Below, one piece after another: positions 1 through 6,733 of a DNA stretch of 9,060 bases. The notes under the pieces were generated by a model. The model made no database searches, had not been told where the DNA came from, and worked only from the letters and a program-made list of their open reading frames with translations. This DNA is from CAIKMD01 sp035533255 (GTDB taxonomy: Bacteria; Pseudomonadota; Alphaproteobacteria; ATCC43930; CGMCC-115725), in the NCBI GenBank assembly GCA_035533255.1, contig DATLUE010000357.1:1-9060 (forward strand), written 5' to 3'. The position numbers and the translations under genes are program-made. Position 1 is the first letter of the stretch, and each line of letters opens with the position of its first letter.

Positions 1-1848
1 CAGCTCGCGCAAGGCATTGCCGCGATCCGCGAGGTGCTGCGCACCTTGCCGCCCTCGCCCGGCGTCTATCGCATGCTCGACGCCAAGGGCGATCCGCTTT
101 ATGTCGGCAAGGCCAGCAACCTCAAGAACCGCGTCGCCAACTACATCCATATCGGCAATCTGCCGAACCGGCTGCGCCGTATGGTGGCCGAGACGCGCGC
201 GATGGAGGTGGTGCTCACCCACACCGAGGTCGAGGCGCTGCTGCTCGAATGCAATCTCATCAAGCGCTTCATGCCGCGCTACAACGTGCTGCTGCGCGAC
301 GACAAGTCGTTTCCCTATATCCACCTGACCGGCGGCAGCGACTTTCCCCAACTCACCAAGCATCGCGGCGCGACCGGAGAGCCCGGCGATTATTTCGGGC
401 CGTTTGCCTCGGCCGGCGCGGTCAACCGGACCTTGATCGCGTTGCAACGCGCGTTTCTGCTGCGGTCGTGCTCGGACAGCATCTTCTCGAGCCGGACGCG
501 GCCCTGCCTGCTCTATCAGATCAAGCGCTGCAGCGCGCCCTGCACCGGCCGCATCGACAAGGATGGCTATGCCAGGCTGATCGACGAGGCGCGCGGCTTC
601 CTCAAAGGCCGCAGCCAGGACGTGCAGGAGCGGCTGGCCGCGCGGATGACCGAGATGTCCGACGGGCTCGATTTCGAGGGCGCCGCGCTGATCCGCGACC
701 GCATCCGCGCCCTGACCCAGGTGCAGGGACGCCAGGACATCAACGTCCAAGGCCTCGGCGACGCCGACGTCATCGCCGGCCACCAGGCCGGGCCACACAG
801 CTCGGTCCAGGTGTTCTTTTTCCGCGGCGGCCAGAACTGGGGCAACCGCGCCTATTTCCCGGCGCACACCCAGGACACCAGCCTTCCCGACATGCTGGCC
901 GCCTTCATCGGCCAGTTCTACGCCAACCGGCTCGCGCCGCCCTGCGTCTTCGTCAACCAGATGCCGTCCGAGGCGGCGCTGATCGCCGAGGCGCTGTCCT
1001 CGCGCGCCGACCGCCGGATCGAGCTGCTGGCGCCGCAACGCGGCGACAAGCGCAAGCTGGTCGAGCACGCGCTGATCAACGCGCGCGAGGCGCTGGGCCG
1101 CCGCCTCGCCGAGGGCGCGGCGCAGGTCAGGCTGCTGCAGGGCGTCGCCGATGTGTTCGGGCTCGACGCGCCGCCGCAGCGCATCGAGGTCTACGACAAT
1201 AGCCACATTCAGGGCGCGCATGCGGTGGGGGCGATGATCGTCGCCGGCCCGCAAGGCTTCGTCAAAGCGGCCTATCGCAAATTCAACATCAAATCGACCG
1301 ACATCGTGCCAGGCGACGATTTCGGCATGATGCGCGAGGTGCTGACGCGGCGCTTCGCGCGCGCCTTGAAGGAGGATCCCGAGCGCGACCGCGGCATCTG
1401 GCCCGATCTGGTGCTGATCGATGGCGGCCAGGGCCAGCTCTCGGCGGTGCTGCGGGTGCTGGCCGATCTCGGGATCGACGATTTGCCGGTGGTGGGCGTC
1501 GCCAAGGGTCCGGATCGCGACGCCGGGCGCGAGCGTTTCTTTCGCGAAGGCGCGCCGCCCCTCAGCCTCGAGCCCAAGGACCCGGTGCTTTACTACCTGC
1601 AACGGCTGCGCGACGAGGCGCATCGCTTCGCGATCGGCGCCCACCGCCAGAAGCGCGCCAAGGCGATCACCGGATCGCCGCTCGACGAGATCGCCGGCAT
1701 CGGCGCCAAGCGCAAGCGCGCCCTCCTCCATTATTTCGGCTCGGCGCGCGGGGTCGCCGGCGCAGGGCTGAGCGATCTCGAGCGGGTCGAGGGCATCAGC
1801 AAACTGGTCGCAAAAAAGGTTTATGACCATTTTCATGCCGAAGGCTAA
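1..1848 (+). CDS. uvrC: UvrABC system protein C, excinuclease subunit (5' end outside window)
   Basis: UvrC makes both incisions around a DNA lesion in nucleotide excision repair after UvrA/UvrB recognition. The frame is open from base 1, so the start lies upstream; the GTG at 34 is probably internal, because alphaproteobacterial UvrC usually has residues before the segment LRTLPPSPGVY. Numbering from that GTG: GIY-YIG nuclease domain about 8-90 (GVY 10-12, YVG 23-25, R33, E72); four cysteines C146, C158, C166, C170, with the same spacing as the cysteines reported to bind an Fe-S cluster in E. coli UvrC; UVR domain that contacts UvrB about 200-232; RNase H-like nuclease with the D-D-H set D388 (YDNSH), D463 (LIDGG) and H530 (DEAHRF); tandem helix-hairpin-helix about 550-600. 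All catalytic parts are present, so the gene looks functional. It is the first gene seen of the plus-strand run, and pgsA follows 15 nt later in the same frame. Confidence 0.97.
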   Translation, partial: QLAQGIAAIREVLRTLPPSPGVYRMLDAKGDPLYVGKASNLKNRVANYIHIGNLPNRLRRMVAETRAMEVVLTHTEVEALLLECNLIKRFMPRYNVLLRDDKSFPYIHLTGGSDFPQLTKHRGATGEPGDYFGPFASAGAVNRTLIALQRAFLLRSCSDSIFSSRTRPCLLYQIKRCSAPCTGRIDKDGYARLIDEARGFLKGRSQDVQERLAARMTEMSDGLDFEGAALIRDRIRALTQVQGRQDINVQGLGDADVIAGHQAGPHSSVQVFFFRGGQNWGNRAYFPAHTQDTSLPDMLAAFIGQFYANRLAPPCVFVNQMPSEAALIAEALSSRADRRIELLAPQRGDKRKLVEHALINAREALGRRLAEGAAQVRLLQGVADVFGLDAPPQRIEVYDNSHIQGAHAVGAMIVAGPQGFVKAAYRKFNIKSTDIVPGDDFGMMREVLTRRFARALKEDPERDRGIWPDLVLIDGGQGQLSAVLRVLADLGIDDLPVVGVAKGPDRDAGRERFFREGAPPLSLEPKDPVLYYLQRLRDEAHRFAIGAHRQKRAKAITGSPLDEIAGIGAKRKRALLHYFGSARGVAGAGLSDLERVEGISKLVAKKVYDHFHAEG

Positions 1849-1863
1849 GATCGCCGTCAGCCA

Positions 1864-2490
1864 ATGCTGACCACGCTGCCCAACCTGCTGACCTTGTCGC
1901 GGATTCTCGCGATGCCGCTGGTCGTCGCGACGTTCTACATGCCGTCGCCGCTCGGCCCCTGGATCGGCGCCGCGATTTTCGCCGTGGCCGGCTTCACCGA
2001 CTGGCTCGACGGCAAGCTGGCGCGCGCCTGGCAGCAGCAATCGGAATGGGGCCGCTTCCTCGATCCGATCGCCGACAAGCTGCTGGTCGCCGGCACGCTG
2101 CTGATGCTGACGGCGACGCAGCGCCTCTCGACTTCGGCGGTGCTGCCCGCGGTGGTGATCCTGTCGCGCGAGATTCTGGTGTCGGGACTGCGCGAGCATC
2201 TCGCGGGCATGCGCGTCAAGGTGCCGGTGACCAGTCTCGCCAAATGGAAGACCGCGGTGCAGATGATCGCGATCGGCGTGCTGCTGGTCGGCGATTCCGG
2301 CCCCGAAATCCTGCACGCCAAGTTCCTCGGGGAAGGCCTGTTATGGATCGCCGCCGGCTTCACCCTGGTGACCGGCTACAAATACCTCCATGCCGGCATC
2401 GTCCATGTCAATGTCGAGGAGACGCGTCGCCAGGCCCAAGCCATCGAAGCCGGGACGATGAAGGCCGCCAAGCCGAGCCAGGTCACCTGA
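1864..2490 (+). CDS. pgsA: CDP-diacylglycerol--glycerol-3-phosphate 3-phosphatidyltransferase
   Basis: PgsA joins CDP-diacylglycerol and glycerol-3-phosphate to make phosphatidylglycerol phosphate, the committed step to phosphatidylglycerol and cardiolipin, in the inner membrane. The 208-residue product carries a complete CDP-alcohol phosphatidyltransferase signature: D46, D49-G50, A53-R54, G63, D67, D71, with the family spacing D-x2-DG-x2-AR-x8-G-x3-D-x3-D. Hydrophobic segments lie near residues 8-26, 32-45, 73-84, 92-107, 131-143 and 158-172, as expected for this polytopic family. The N-terminus LPNLLTLSRI is typical of PgsA. The tail after about residue 180 is polar and Ala/Lys-rich. No clear Shine-Dalgarno precedes the ATG; the 15-nt gap after uvrC suggests translation from a shared transcript. 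The uvrC-pgsA pairing is common in proteobacteria. Confidence 0.95.
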   Translation: MLTTLPNLLTLSRILAMPLVVATFYMPSPLGPWIGAAIFAVAGFTDWLDGKLARAWQQQSEWGRFLDPIADKLLVAGTLLMLTATQRLSTSAVLPAVVILSREILVSGLREHLAGMRVKVPVTSLAKWKTAVQMIAIGVLLVGDSGPEILHAKFLGEGLLWIAAGFTLVTGYKYLHAGIVHVNVEETRRQAQAIEAGTMKAAKPSQVT

Positions 2491-2495
2491 GCGCC

Positions 2496-3017
2496 ATGCG
2501 AGTCTTCGGCTTGGCGGGTTGGAGCGGCAGCGGCAAGACCACCCTGATGACGCAATTGCTGCCCGCGCTGCTGCGCCGCGGTATCAGCGTCTCGACCTTG
2601 AAGCACGCCCATCACGATTTCGACGTCGACCAGCAAGGCAAGGACAGCTATCGCCACCGCGAGGCCGGCGCGATCGAGGTGATGGTCGCCTCCGACCGCC
2701 GCTGGGCGCTGATGCACGAGTTGCGCGGCGAAGCCGAGCCCGCGCTCGACCAATTGCTGGCCCGCATGGCGCCGGTCGATCTCGTGATCGTCGAGGGCTT
2801 CAAGCGCGGGTCGCATCCGAAGCTCGAAATCCATCGCCCCGCGCTCGGCCAGCCGCTGATGGCGCCCGGCGATCCGGCGATCGTCGCGGTCGCGTCGGAT
2901 GTCGCGCTCGCCGGCCTCGCCGTGCCGTGCCTGGCGCTGGGCCAGCCCGACGCGATCGCCGCTTTCATCATCGAGCATTGCCATATCGAGGTGTCGGAGC
3001 GTGGCGCAGCTCAGTGA
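2496..3017 (+). CDS. mobB: Molybdopterin-guanine dinucleotide biosynthesis protein B (MobB GTPase)
   Basis: MobB is a small P-loop GTPase that assists MobA in attaching GMP to molybdopterin to form the MGD cofactor; its exact role is accessory. The 173-residue product begins with a Walker A loop (G8-x2-G11-S-G13-K14-T15), followed by the family segment LKHAHHDFDVD (35-45), a KDSYRHREAGA stretch (49-59) and VDLVIVEGFKRG (94-105) with the acidic residue expected in Walker B. The same frame is open well upstream, inside pgsA, but homology begins at this ATG, 5 nt after the pgsA stop, so the longer version is rejected. A weak AGGT at 2480-2483 lies 12 nt upstream. The 3' end overlaps the moeA start by 17 nt, implying coupled translation. 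No mobA is seen in the window. Confidence 0.93.
   Translation: MRVFGLAGWSGSGKTTLMTQLLPALLRRGISVSTLKHAHHDFDVDQQGKDSYRHREAGAIEVMVASDRRWALMHELRGEAEPALDQLLARMAPVDLVIVEGFKRGSHPKLEIHRPALGQPLMAPGDPAIVAVASDVALAGLAVPCLALGQPDAIAAFIIEHCHIEVSERGAAQ
2988..2991 (+). promoter_or_regulatory. Shine-Dalgarno of moeA (GAGG)
   Basis: GAGG inside the 3' end of mobB lies 9 nt before the GTG at 3001. With the family N-terminus AQLSDDCFAFGG encoded directly after that GTG, it supports 3001 as the moeA start rather than the ATG at 3046. Confidence 0.6.
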
Positions 3018-4257
3018 CGATTGCTTCGCCTTCGGCGGCGAGCTGATGTCGGCGACCGCGGCGCTGGCGCTGCTGAAGGAGAAGCTGGCGCCGGTCGCGG
3101 AGATCGAGCGCGCGGCGCTGCGGGAAGCAAGCGGACGAATTCTCGCCGCGCCCCTGGTCGCGACCCGCGACGTGCCGCCCGCCGACAATGTCGCGGTCGA
3201 CGGCTATGCCGTGCGCTTCGACGACCTCGATCACGACGACGCCACCGTGTTGCCGATCGGCGGCCGCGCTGCCGCGGGGCATCCCTTGCGCGAGCCCGCG
3301 CCGGCCGGCAGCGCAATCCGGGTCTTTACCGGCGCGCTGCTGCCCGACGGCACCGACACCGTGCTGATGCAGGAAGATTGCAAGGTCGCGAACGGCGCCG
3401 TGACCCTGCCCGCCGGCATCAAGCGCGGCGCCAATTGCCGCAGCGCCGGCGAAGACGTGAAGGCCGGCACGCTGGTGCTCGGCGCCGGACGGCGCTTGCG
3501 CGCCCAGGAGATCGGCCTTGCCGCTTCGCTCGGCCTCACCGCGCTCGCGGTCTATCGCCCGCTGCGGGTGGCGCTGTTCTCGACCGGCGACGAGCTGCGC
3601 GAGCCCGGCGAGGCCTTGCCCTTGGGCGCGATCTACGACGCCAATCGCTACACCTTGCAGGCGATGCTGCAGGGGCTCGGCGCGCAGGTGTCCGATCTCG
3701 GCATCATCGCCGACCGGCCCGAGGCGATGCGCGCCGCGCTCGCCGACGCCGCGCTGCATCACGACCTGGTGTTGACCTCGGGCGGCATGTCGACCGGCGA
3801 GGAGGATCACGTCAAAGCCGCAGTCGAGGCGCAAGGGCGGCTGCATTTCTGGCGCCTCGCGATCAAGCCGGGGCGGCCGGTGGCGATGGGCCAGATCGGC
3901 CGCGTGCCGTTCGTTGGCCTGCCGGGCAATCCGGTCGCGGTGATGGTGACGTTCTTCCTGCTGGCGCGGCCGCTGGTGCTGCTGCTCGGCGGCGCGATCG
4001 ATGCCGGGCCGCGGCTCTACCGCGTGCGCGCCGGCTTCGATTACAAGAAGCGCCCCAACCGCACCGAATACGTCCGCGCGCGTCTTGTTCGTGGCGAAGA
4101 CGGTAGCTGGATCGCCGAGAAATTCGCCCGCGACGGCGCCGGCATCCTCACCTCGATGGTCGAAAGCGACGGCCTGGTCGAGATCGGCGAGGGCATCACC
4201 AAGATCGAGCCCGGCATGGCGGTCGACTTCCTGCCCTTCTCGGAAGTCATTCCCTAA
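3001..4257 (+). CDS. moeA: Molybdopterin molybdenumtransferase
   Basis: MoeA inserts molybdate into adenylylated molybdopterin, the step that makes active Mo cofactor. The start is placed at the GTG at 3001 because the following residues AQLSDDCFAFGG are the N-terminus I expect in alphaproteobacterial MoeA; an in-frame ATG at 3046 would drop it, and the frame open further upstream (from 2899) is the shadow of mobB. The 418-residue product fits the family length. Landmarks: DNVAVDGYAVR (62-72), a characteristic MoeA block; VFTGALLP (108-115); FSTGDELREPGE (193-204) opening the MogA-like domain; the TSGGMSTGEEDHVK loop (259-272) with the acidic residues expected for Mg/cofactor binding; VGLPGNPVAVMVTF (305-318); and a C-terminal beta domain about 340-418 with RPNRTEYVRARL (351-362). 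It overlaps mobB by 17 nt and precedes moaD by 14 nt. Confidence 0.95.
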   Translation: MAQLSDDCFAFGGELMSATAALALLKEKLAPVAEIERAALREASGRILAAPLVATRDVPPADNVAVDGYAVRFDDLDHDDATVLPIGGRAAAGHPLREPAPAGSAIRVFTGALLPDGTDTVLMQEDCKVANGAVTLPAGIKRGANCRSAGEDVKAGTLVLGAGRRLRAQEIGLAASLGLTALAVYRPLRVALFSTGDELREPGEALPLGAIYDANRYTLQAMLQGLGAQVSDLGIIADRPEAMRAALADAALHHDLVLTSGGMSTGEEDHVKAAVEAQGRLHFWRLAIKPGRPVAMGQIGRVPFVGLPGNPVAVMVTFFLLARPLVLLLGGAIDAGPRLYRVRAGFDYKKRPNRTEYVRARLVRGEDGSWIAEKFARDGAGILTSMVESDGLVEIGEGITKIEPGMAVDFLPFSEVIP

Positions 4258-4271
4258 CCTAGATTAGCAGT

Positions 4272-4523
4272 ATGAAGCTGCTCTATTTCGCCTGGCTGCG
4301 GCAGAAGATCGGCGTTGCCGAGGAAAATCTCGACCTACCGGCCGAGATCGCGACCGTGGCGCAACTCGTCGACTGGTTGAAAGCGCGCGGGCCCCGTTAT
4401 GCCGACGCGCTCGGCAACACCAAGCTCGTGCGGGTCGCGGTCAATCGCGAATATGTCGGCTACGATCATCGCCTGAAGCCCGGCGACGAGGTCGCGCTGT
4501 TCCCGCCGGTGACCGGAGGCTGA
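4272..4523 (+). CDS. moaD: Molybdopterin synthase small subunit, sulfur carrier MoaD
   Basis: MoaD carries sulfur as a C-terminal thiocarboxylate and, with MoaE, converts cyclic pyranopterin monophosphate to molybdopterin. The 83-residue product has the ubiquitin-like family length and ends in PPVTGG, the double-glycine tail adenylated by MoeB and thiolated. The N-terminus MKLLYFAWLRQKIG and the segment LKPGDEVALFPPVTGG are typical. No Shine-Dalgarno is visible before the ATG; a loose TAGATT at 4260-4265 lies 6 nt upstream and could be chance. moaE begins 4 nt after the stop, consistent with equal production of the two subunits. Confidence 0.95.
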   Translation: MKLLYFAWLRQKIGVAEENLDLPAEIATVAQLVDWLKARGPRYADALGNTKLVRVAVNREYVGYDHRLKPGDEVALFPPVTGG

Positions 4524-4527
4524 GGCG

Positions 4528-4980
4528 ATGATCCGCGTCCAGCGCGAGGATTTCGATCCCGGCAGCGAGCTCGACGCGCTGACGCGCGGCCGGACCGATA
4601 TCGGCGGCGTCACCTCCTTCGTCGGGCTGGTGCGTGAGATGGCGGGCGGCGCGACGATCGCCGGCATGACCTTGGAACACTATCCCGGCATGACCGAGCA
4701 GCAGCTTGAAGCGATCGAGGCCGAGGCGCGGCGGCGCTGGCCGCTCGACGCGGTGCTGATCATCCACCGCTTTGGCGAATTGAAGCCCGGCGACCGCATC
4801 GTGCTGGTGGCGACGGCCGCTTCGCATCGCGACGCCGCTTTCGATGCCTGCCGCTTCCTGATCGACTGGCTCAAGACCAAAGCGCCGTTCTGGAAGCTGG
4901 AAGAAACCGCCGCCGGCCCGCGCTGGGTCGACGCCAAGGACAGCGACGACCAAGCCGCGGCGCGGTGGACGCGCAAATAG
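4528..4980 (+). CDS. moaE: Molybdopterin synthase catalytic subunit
   Basis: MoaE is the large subunit of the MoaD2-MoaE2 synthase that puts the dithiolene sulfurs on cPMP. The 150-residue product aligns by eye along its length with E. coli MoaE: SFVGLVR (30-36), LEHYPGMTE (49-57), RWPLDAVLIIHRFGEL (70-85), PGDRIVLV (87-94), SHRDAAFDACRFLID (99-113) and LKTKAPFWK (115-123). K116 and K123 correspond to the catalytic lysines K119 and K126 of E. coli. The C-terminal RWV and DQAAARW elements are also present. A good GGAGG at 4515-4519 sits 8 nt before the ATG, overlapping the end of moaD. It is the last gene of the plus-strand run and converges on the minus-strand small genes. Confidence 0.97.
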   Translation: MIRVQREDFDPGSELDALTRGRTDIGGVTSFVGLVREMAGGATIAGMTLEHYPGMTEQQLEAIEAEARRRWPLDAVLIIHRFGELKPGDRIVLVATAASHRDAAFDACRFLIDWLKTKAPFWKLEETAAGPRWVDAKDSDDQAAARWTRK

Positions 4981-4990
4981 CGCAATTCAA

Positions 4991-5140
4991 CTGACCCTCT
5001 CCGCCCGCTTGCGGGGGGAGAGGGTGCGAAGTCGGCATCGCCGACTGAGCGGGTGAGGTGGGTATTTGCTGACGTACACCTCACCCCCCCGTCCTTGCGG
5101 ACGGGCCCCTCCCTCTCCCCGCTTCGCGCGGAGAGGGTTT
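4991..5140. repeat. Cluster of five hairpins, probable interspersed palindromic repeat
   Basis: This gene-free stretch between convergent genes is almost wholly palindromic. Stems: ACCCTCTCC (4994-5002) with GGAGAGGGT (5017-5025); AGTCGGC (5030-5036) with GCCGACT (5040-5046); GGGTGAGGTG (5051-5060) with CACCTCACCC (5077-5086); CCCGTCC (5088-5094) with GGACGGG (5099-5105); CCCTCTCC (5111-5118) with GGAGAGGG (5130-5137). The first and last hairpins share the same 8-nt stem sequences. Elements rich in CCCTCTCC and GGGTGAGG are dispersed in many alphaproteobacterial genomes, from memory. Only one copy is in this window, so its repetitive nature is inferred. It may also act as a two-way transcription terminator, although the T run after the last hairpin (5138-5140) is short. 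Confidence 0.7.
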
Positions 5141-5153
5141 GTCCCTGCGTTTC

Positions 5154-5435
5154 CTACTTCGCCGCTGCGAAGGCTTGCCAGACCACGCCCGCTATTTGAA
5201 GCACCGATCCAATAGCGACTAGCACTAAGCCATCGCGAGCTTTTCGAGATTGGCTCCGAAGTGCGTCCCTCAATTCTTCATTCATATCCCATTTTGTTGA
5301 CGCTAACTCGGTCGCGGTTTTCTCGCTCATAATTACGCCGGTCGCCGCCCAGATGGCACCACCCAACACCGCGATCAGTCCAATGATAAGGAGCCAACTA
5401 GCGCCGTCGATCGATTTGAACATTTGCGCAAACAC
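5154..5435 (-). CDS. Small two-helix membrane protein of unknown function
   Basis: I do not recognise this 93-residue product. It has two strongly hydrophobic segments, about residues 13-36 (SWLLIIGLIAVLGG...) and 69-90 (GLVLVAIGSVLQIAGVVW), joined by a polar, charged region of about 30 residues (40-68) that could form an amphipathic helix. This predicts an inner-membrane hairpin protein. The longest reading starts at a GTG directly after the TGA of the upstream minus-strand gene (TGAGTG); an in-frame ATG at 5423-5421 would shorten it by four residues, and neither start has a strong Shine-Dalgarno. A hand count over 5161-5400 gives about 54% GC, clearly below the core genes, which suggests acquired or fast-evolving DNA. 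Its stop is just 14 nt from the hairpin cluster. Confidence 0.6.
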   Translation of the reverse strand: MFAQMFKSIDGASWLLIIGLIAVLGGAIWAATGVIMSEKTATELASTKWDMNEELRDALRSQSRKARDGLVLVAIGSVLQIAGVVWQAFAAAK

Positions 5436-5741
5436 TCATCCGAAGCGGCGACGCGGAAATGCTTTCGGGCGCAAACGATAGTGCCGGTGCCAGAAAACCC
5501 ACGAGCGCTCATCGATCGCGCCGGGCGGTGCGGTTACAAGGGCGCGCTTGAAAGCAGCGGTCCCCCAATGCCGACGCGCCGCGACATAATCATCCTCGGT
5601 CCCGAGAGACAGGATTTGCCGTAGCAAACCGCGCGGTCTTTTCAGTGTCGTAGTTGGGTCCTGCCACCACACATAACGTGCTGCCAGTTTCCGTCGCTTG
5701 CATAGGCTAATCCCGCGGACACGATGCCGCGGTACCGTCAC
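5436..5741 (-). CDS. Small conserved-looking hypothetical protein, possible orphan partner of an AbiEii-type nucleotidyltransferase
   Basis: The 101-residue reading starts at a GTG (5741-5739) that overlaps the ilvE stop in a GTGA arrangement and ends in a TGA abutting the next small gene, so all three could be translated in series. Readable landmarks are ARYVWWQ (21-27), LLRQILSLGTEDDYVAARRH (39-58), a PPGAIDERSWVFWH block (72-85) and an FPRRRF tail (95-100). From memory this pattern (WW near the N-terminus, an L..I..LG.. helix, RSW-x-[YF]WH, and a Pro/Arg-rich end) is seen in roughly 100-residue conserved proteins often located beside AbiEii/AbiGii-family nucleotidyltransferase toxins. No such toxin is adjacent here. 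The first 14 or so residues are poorly family-like, so the true start may be later or lost. Codon use includes AGA, ACT, ACA and AAA, unlike the neighbours. Function is unknown. Confidence 0.5.
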   Translation of the reverse strand: MTVPRHRVRGISLCKRRKLAARYVWWQDPTTTLKRPRGLLRQILSLGTEDDYVAARRHWGTAAFKRALVTAPPGAIDERSWVFWHRHYRLRPKAFPRRRFG

Positions 5742-6640
5742 TTCGCGCCGACGGTTTCGGGCGTGCGGACCAGTCTGTCGAAATCGGCCATCAACTGGCG
5801 GGTCAGCGGCCCGACCGGGAATTGATGCTCGCCGATCTGCGTCACCGGCGTCACCTCGGCGGCGGTGCCGGTCACGAACACCTCCTGGGTCTGCGCCAGC
5901 TCGTCGGGCATGATCGCGCGCTCGACCACCTTGATCTGGCGCGCCTTGGCCAGTCCCATCACCGCGCGGCGCGTGATGCCGTCGAGGAAGCAATCCGGCG
6001 TCGGCGTGTGCAGCACGCCGTCGATGCCGAGAAAAATGTTGGCGCCGGTCGCCTCGGCGAGCCGGCCGCGCCAGTCGAGCATGACCGCGTCGTTAAAGCC
6101 CGCGGCCTCGGCTTCGTGTTTTGCTAGGGTGCAGATCATGTAAAGGCCGGCGGCCTTGGCCGCGGTGGGCGCGGTGTTGGGCGCGGGCCGCGCCCATTTC
6201 GACCACGTCATGCGGATGCCCTTGGAGCGCGCCTCGGGCGTGAAATAGGCCTTCCAATCGTCCCACACCGCGATCGCCATATGAATCTTGGTGAGCTGCG
6301 CCGAGACCCCCATCTGCTCGGCGCCGCGCCACGCGATCGGGCGGACATAGCCATCCATGATGCCCGAGGCGCGCACGGTCTCGCGCGAGGCCGCCTCGAT
6401 CTGCTCCAGATTCCAGGGAATGACGAAGCCGAGGATGCGCGCCGAATCGATCAGCCGCTGGCTATGCTCGCGCAGCCGGAAGATGCGGCCGCCATAGATG
6501 CGCTCGCCCTCGAACACGCTGCTCGCATAGTGCAGCGCATGGGTCAGCACATGAACCTGCGCGTCGCGCCAGTTCACGAGCTTGCCGTCGAACCAGATGG
6601 TGCCGTCGCGATCGTCGAAGGGTCTTGTCGCTGTCGCCAT
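5738..6640 (-). CDS. ilvE: Branched-chain amino acid aminotransferase
   Basis: IlvE is a PLP enzyme of fold type IV that transfers amino groups between glutamate and the keto acids of leucine, isoleucine and valine. The 300-residue product follows E. coli IlvE closely: IWFDGKLVNWRDAQVHVLTH (15-34), LHYASSVFEGER (36-47), YVRPIAWRG (98-106), RPAPNTAPTAAKAAG (151-165) with K162 as the PLP-binding lysine, the L-x-EATGANIF segment (194-203) with E196, DGITRRAV (220-227) and VTGTAAEVTPV (256-266). Length and start are normal; GAGG in the region just upstream of the ATG lies about 10 nt away and could serve as ribosome binding site. It is transcribed away from the marR gene across a 101-bp shared control region. 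Its stop overlaps the start of a small gene downstream. D-amino acid or 4-amino-4-deoxychorismate lyases share the fold, but the sequence fits IlvE best. Confidence 0.95.
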   Translation of the reverse strand: MATATRPFDDRDGTIWFDGKLVNWRDAQVHVLTHALHYASSVFEGERIYGGRIFRLREHSQRLIDSARILGFVIPWNLEQIEAASRETVRASGIMDGYVRPIAWRGAEQMGVSAQLTKIHMAIAVWDDWKAYFTPEARSKGIRMTWSKWARPAPNTAPTAAKAAGLYMICTLAKHEAEAAGFNDAVMLDWRGRLAEATGANIFLGIDGVLHTPTPDCFLDGITRRAVMGLAKARQIKVVERAIMPDELAQTQEVFVTGTAAEVTPVTQIGEHQFPVGPLTRQLMADFDRLVRTPETVGAK

Positions 6641-6702
6641 ACTCCGCGTTCCTCGTGCCTCGCCCGATAAATTCGGCCTTATATGGTGCGTTTTTGAGCA
6701 CC

Positions 6703-6733
6703 TTGCCGAACATGTAACAACCCTGCTAAAAAT
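6703..6733 (+). promoter_or_regulatory. Candidate marR promoter
   Basis: TTGCCG (6703-6708) and TAAAAA (6727-6732) are separated by 18 nt, and TG sits one base before the -10 box (TGC-TAAAAA), an extended -10 form. Transcription would begin near 6739-6742, at or within a few bases of the ATG at 6742, so the message would be leaderless or nearly so. This agrees with the lack of any Shine-Dalgarno before that ATG. Confidence 0.4.

Noticed and set aside
249..1202. Long plus-strand open frame of 317 residues inside uvrC
   Set aside because: Arg/Ala/Pro-rich out-of-frame shadow in GC-rich DNA; uvrC motifs occupy the other frame throughout.
2376..3188. Minus-strand open frame of 270 residues across pgsA, mobB and moeA
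   Set aside because: It spans three well-supported genes on the opposite strand and has no recognisable motif.
3021..4106. Plus-strand open frame of 361 residues inside moeA
   Set aside because: Extremely Arg-rich composition typical of a frame-shadow; MoeA motifs are in the other frame.
4981..5153. CRISPR array or tRNA/ncRNA gene in the hairpin-rich gap
   Set aside because: The stems differ from one another, no regular repeat-spacer pattern is seen, and no tRNA-like cloverleaf or TTC loop can be built.
5424..5624. Plus-strand open frame of 66 residues opposite the small genes
   Set aside because: No motif, and the opposing minus-strand reading has family-like W/F-W-H and Arg-rich features and coupled gene spacing.
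5628..5637. Perfect palindrome ACCGCGCGGT
   Set aside because: Short GC-rich palindromes are expected by chance, and it lies inside a probable coding region with no other regulatory sign.
5742..5993. Upstream extension of the 101-residue protein into ilvE
   Set aside because: This part is the out-of-frame shadow of ilvE (Arg/Gly/Asp-rich) and lacks family-like sequence; the GTG overlapping the ilvE stop is a better start.
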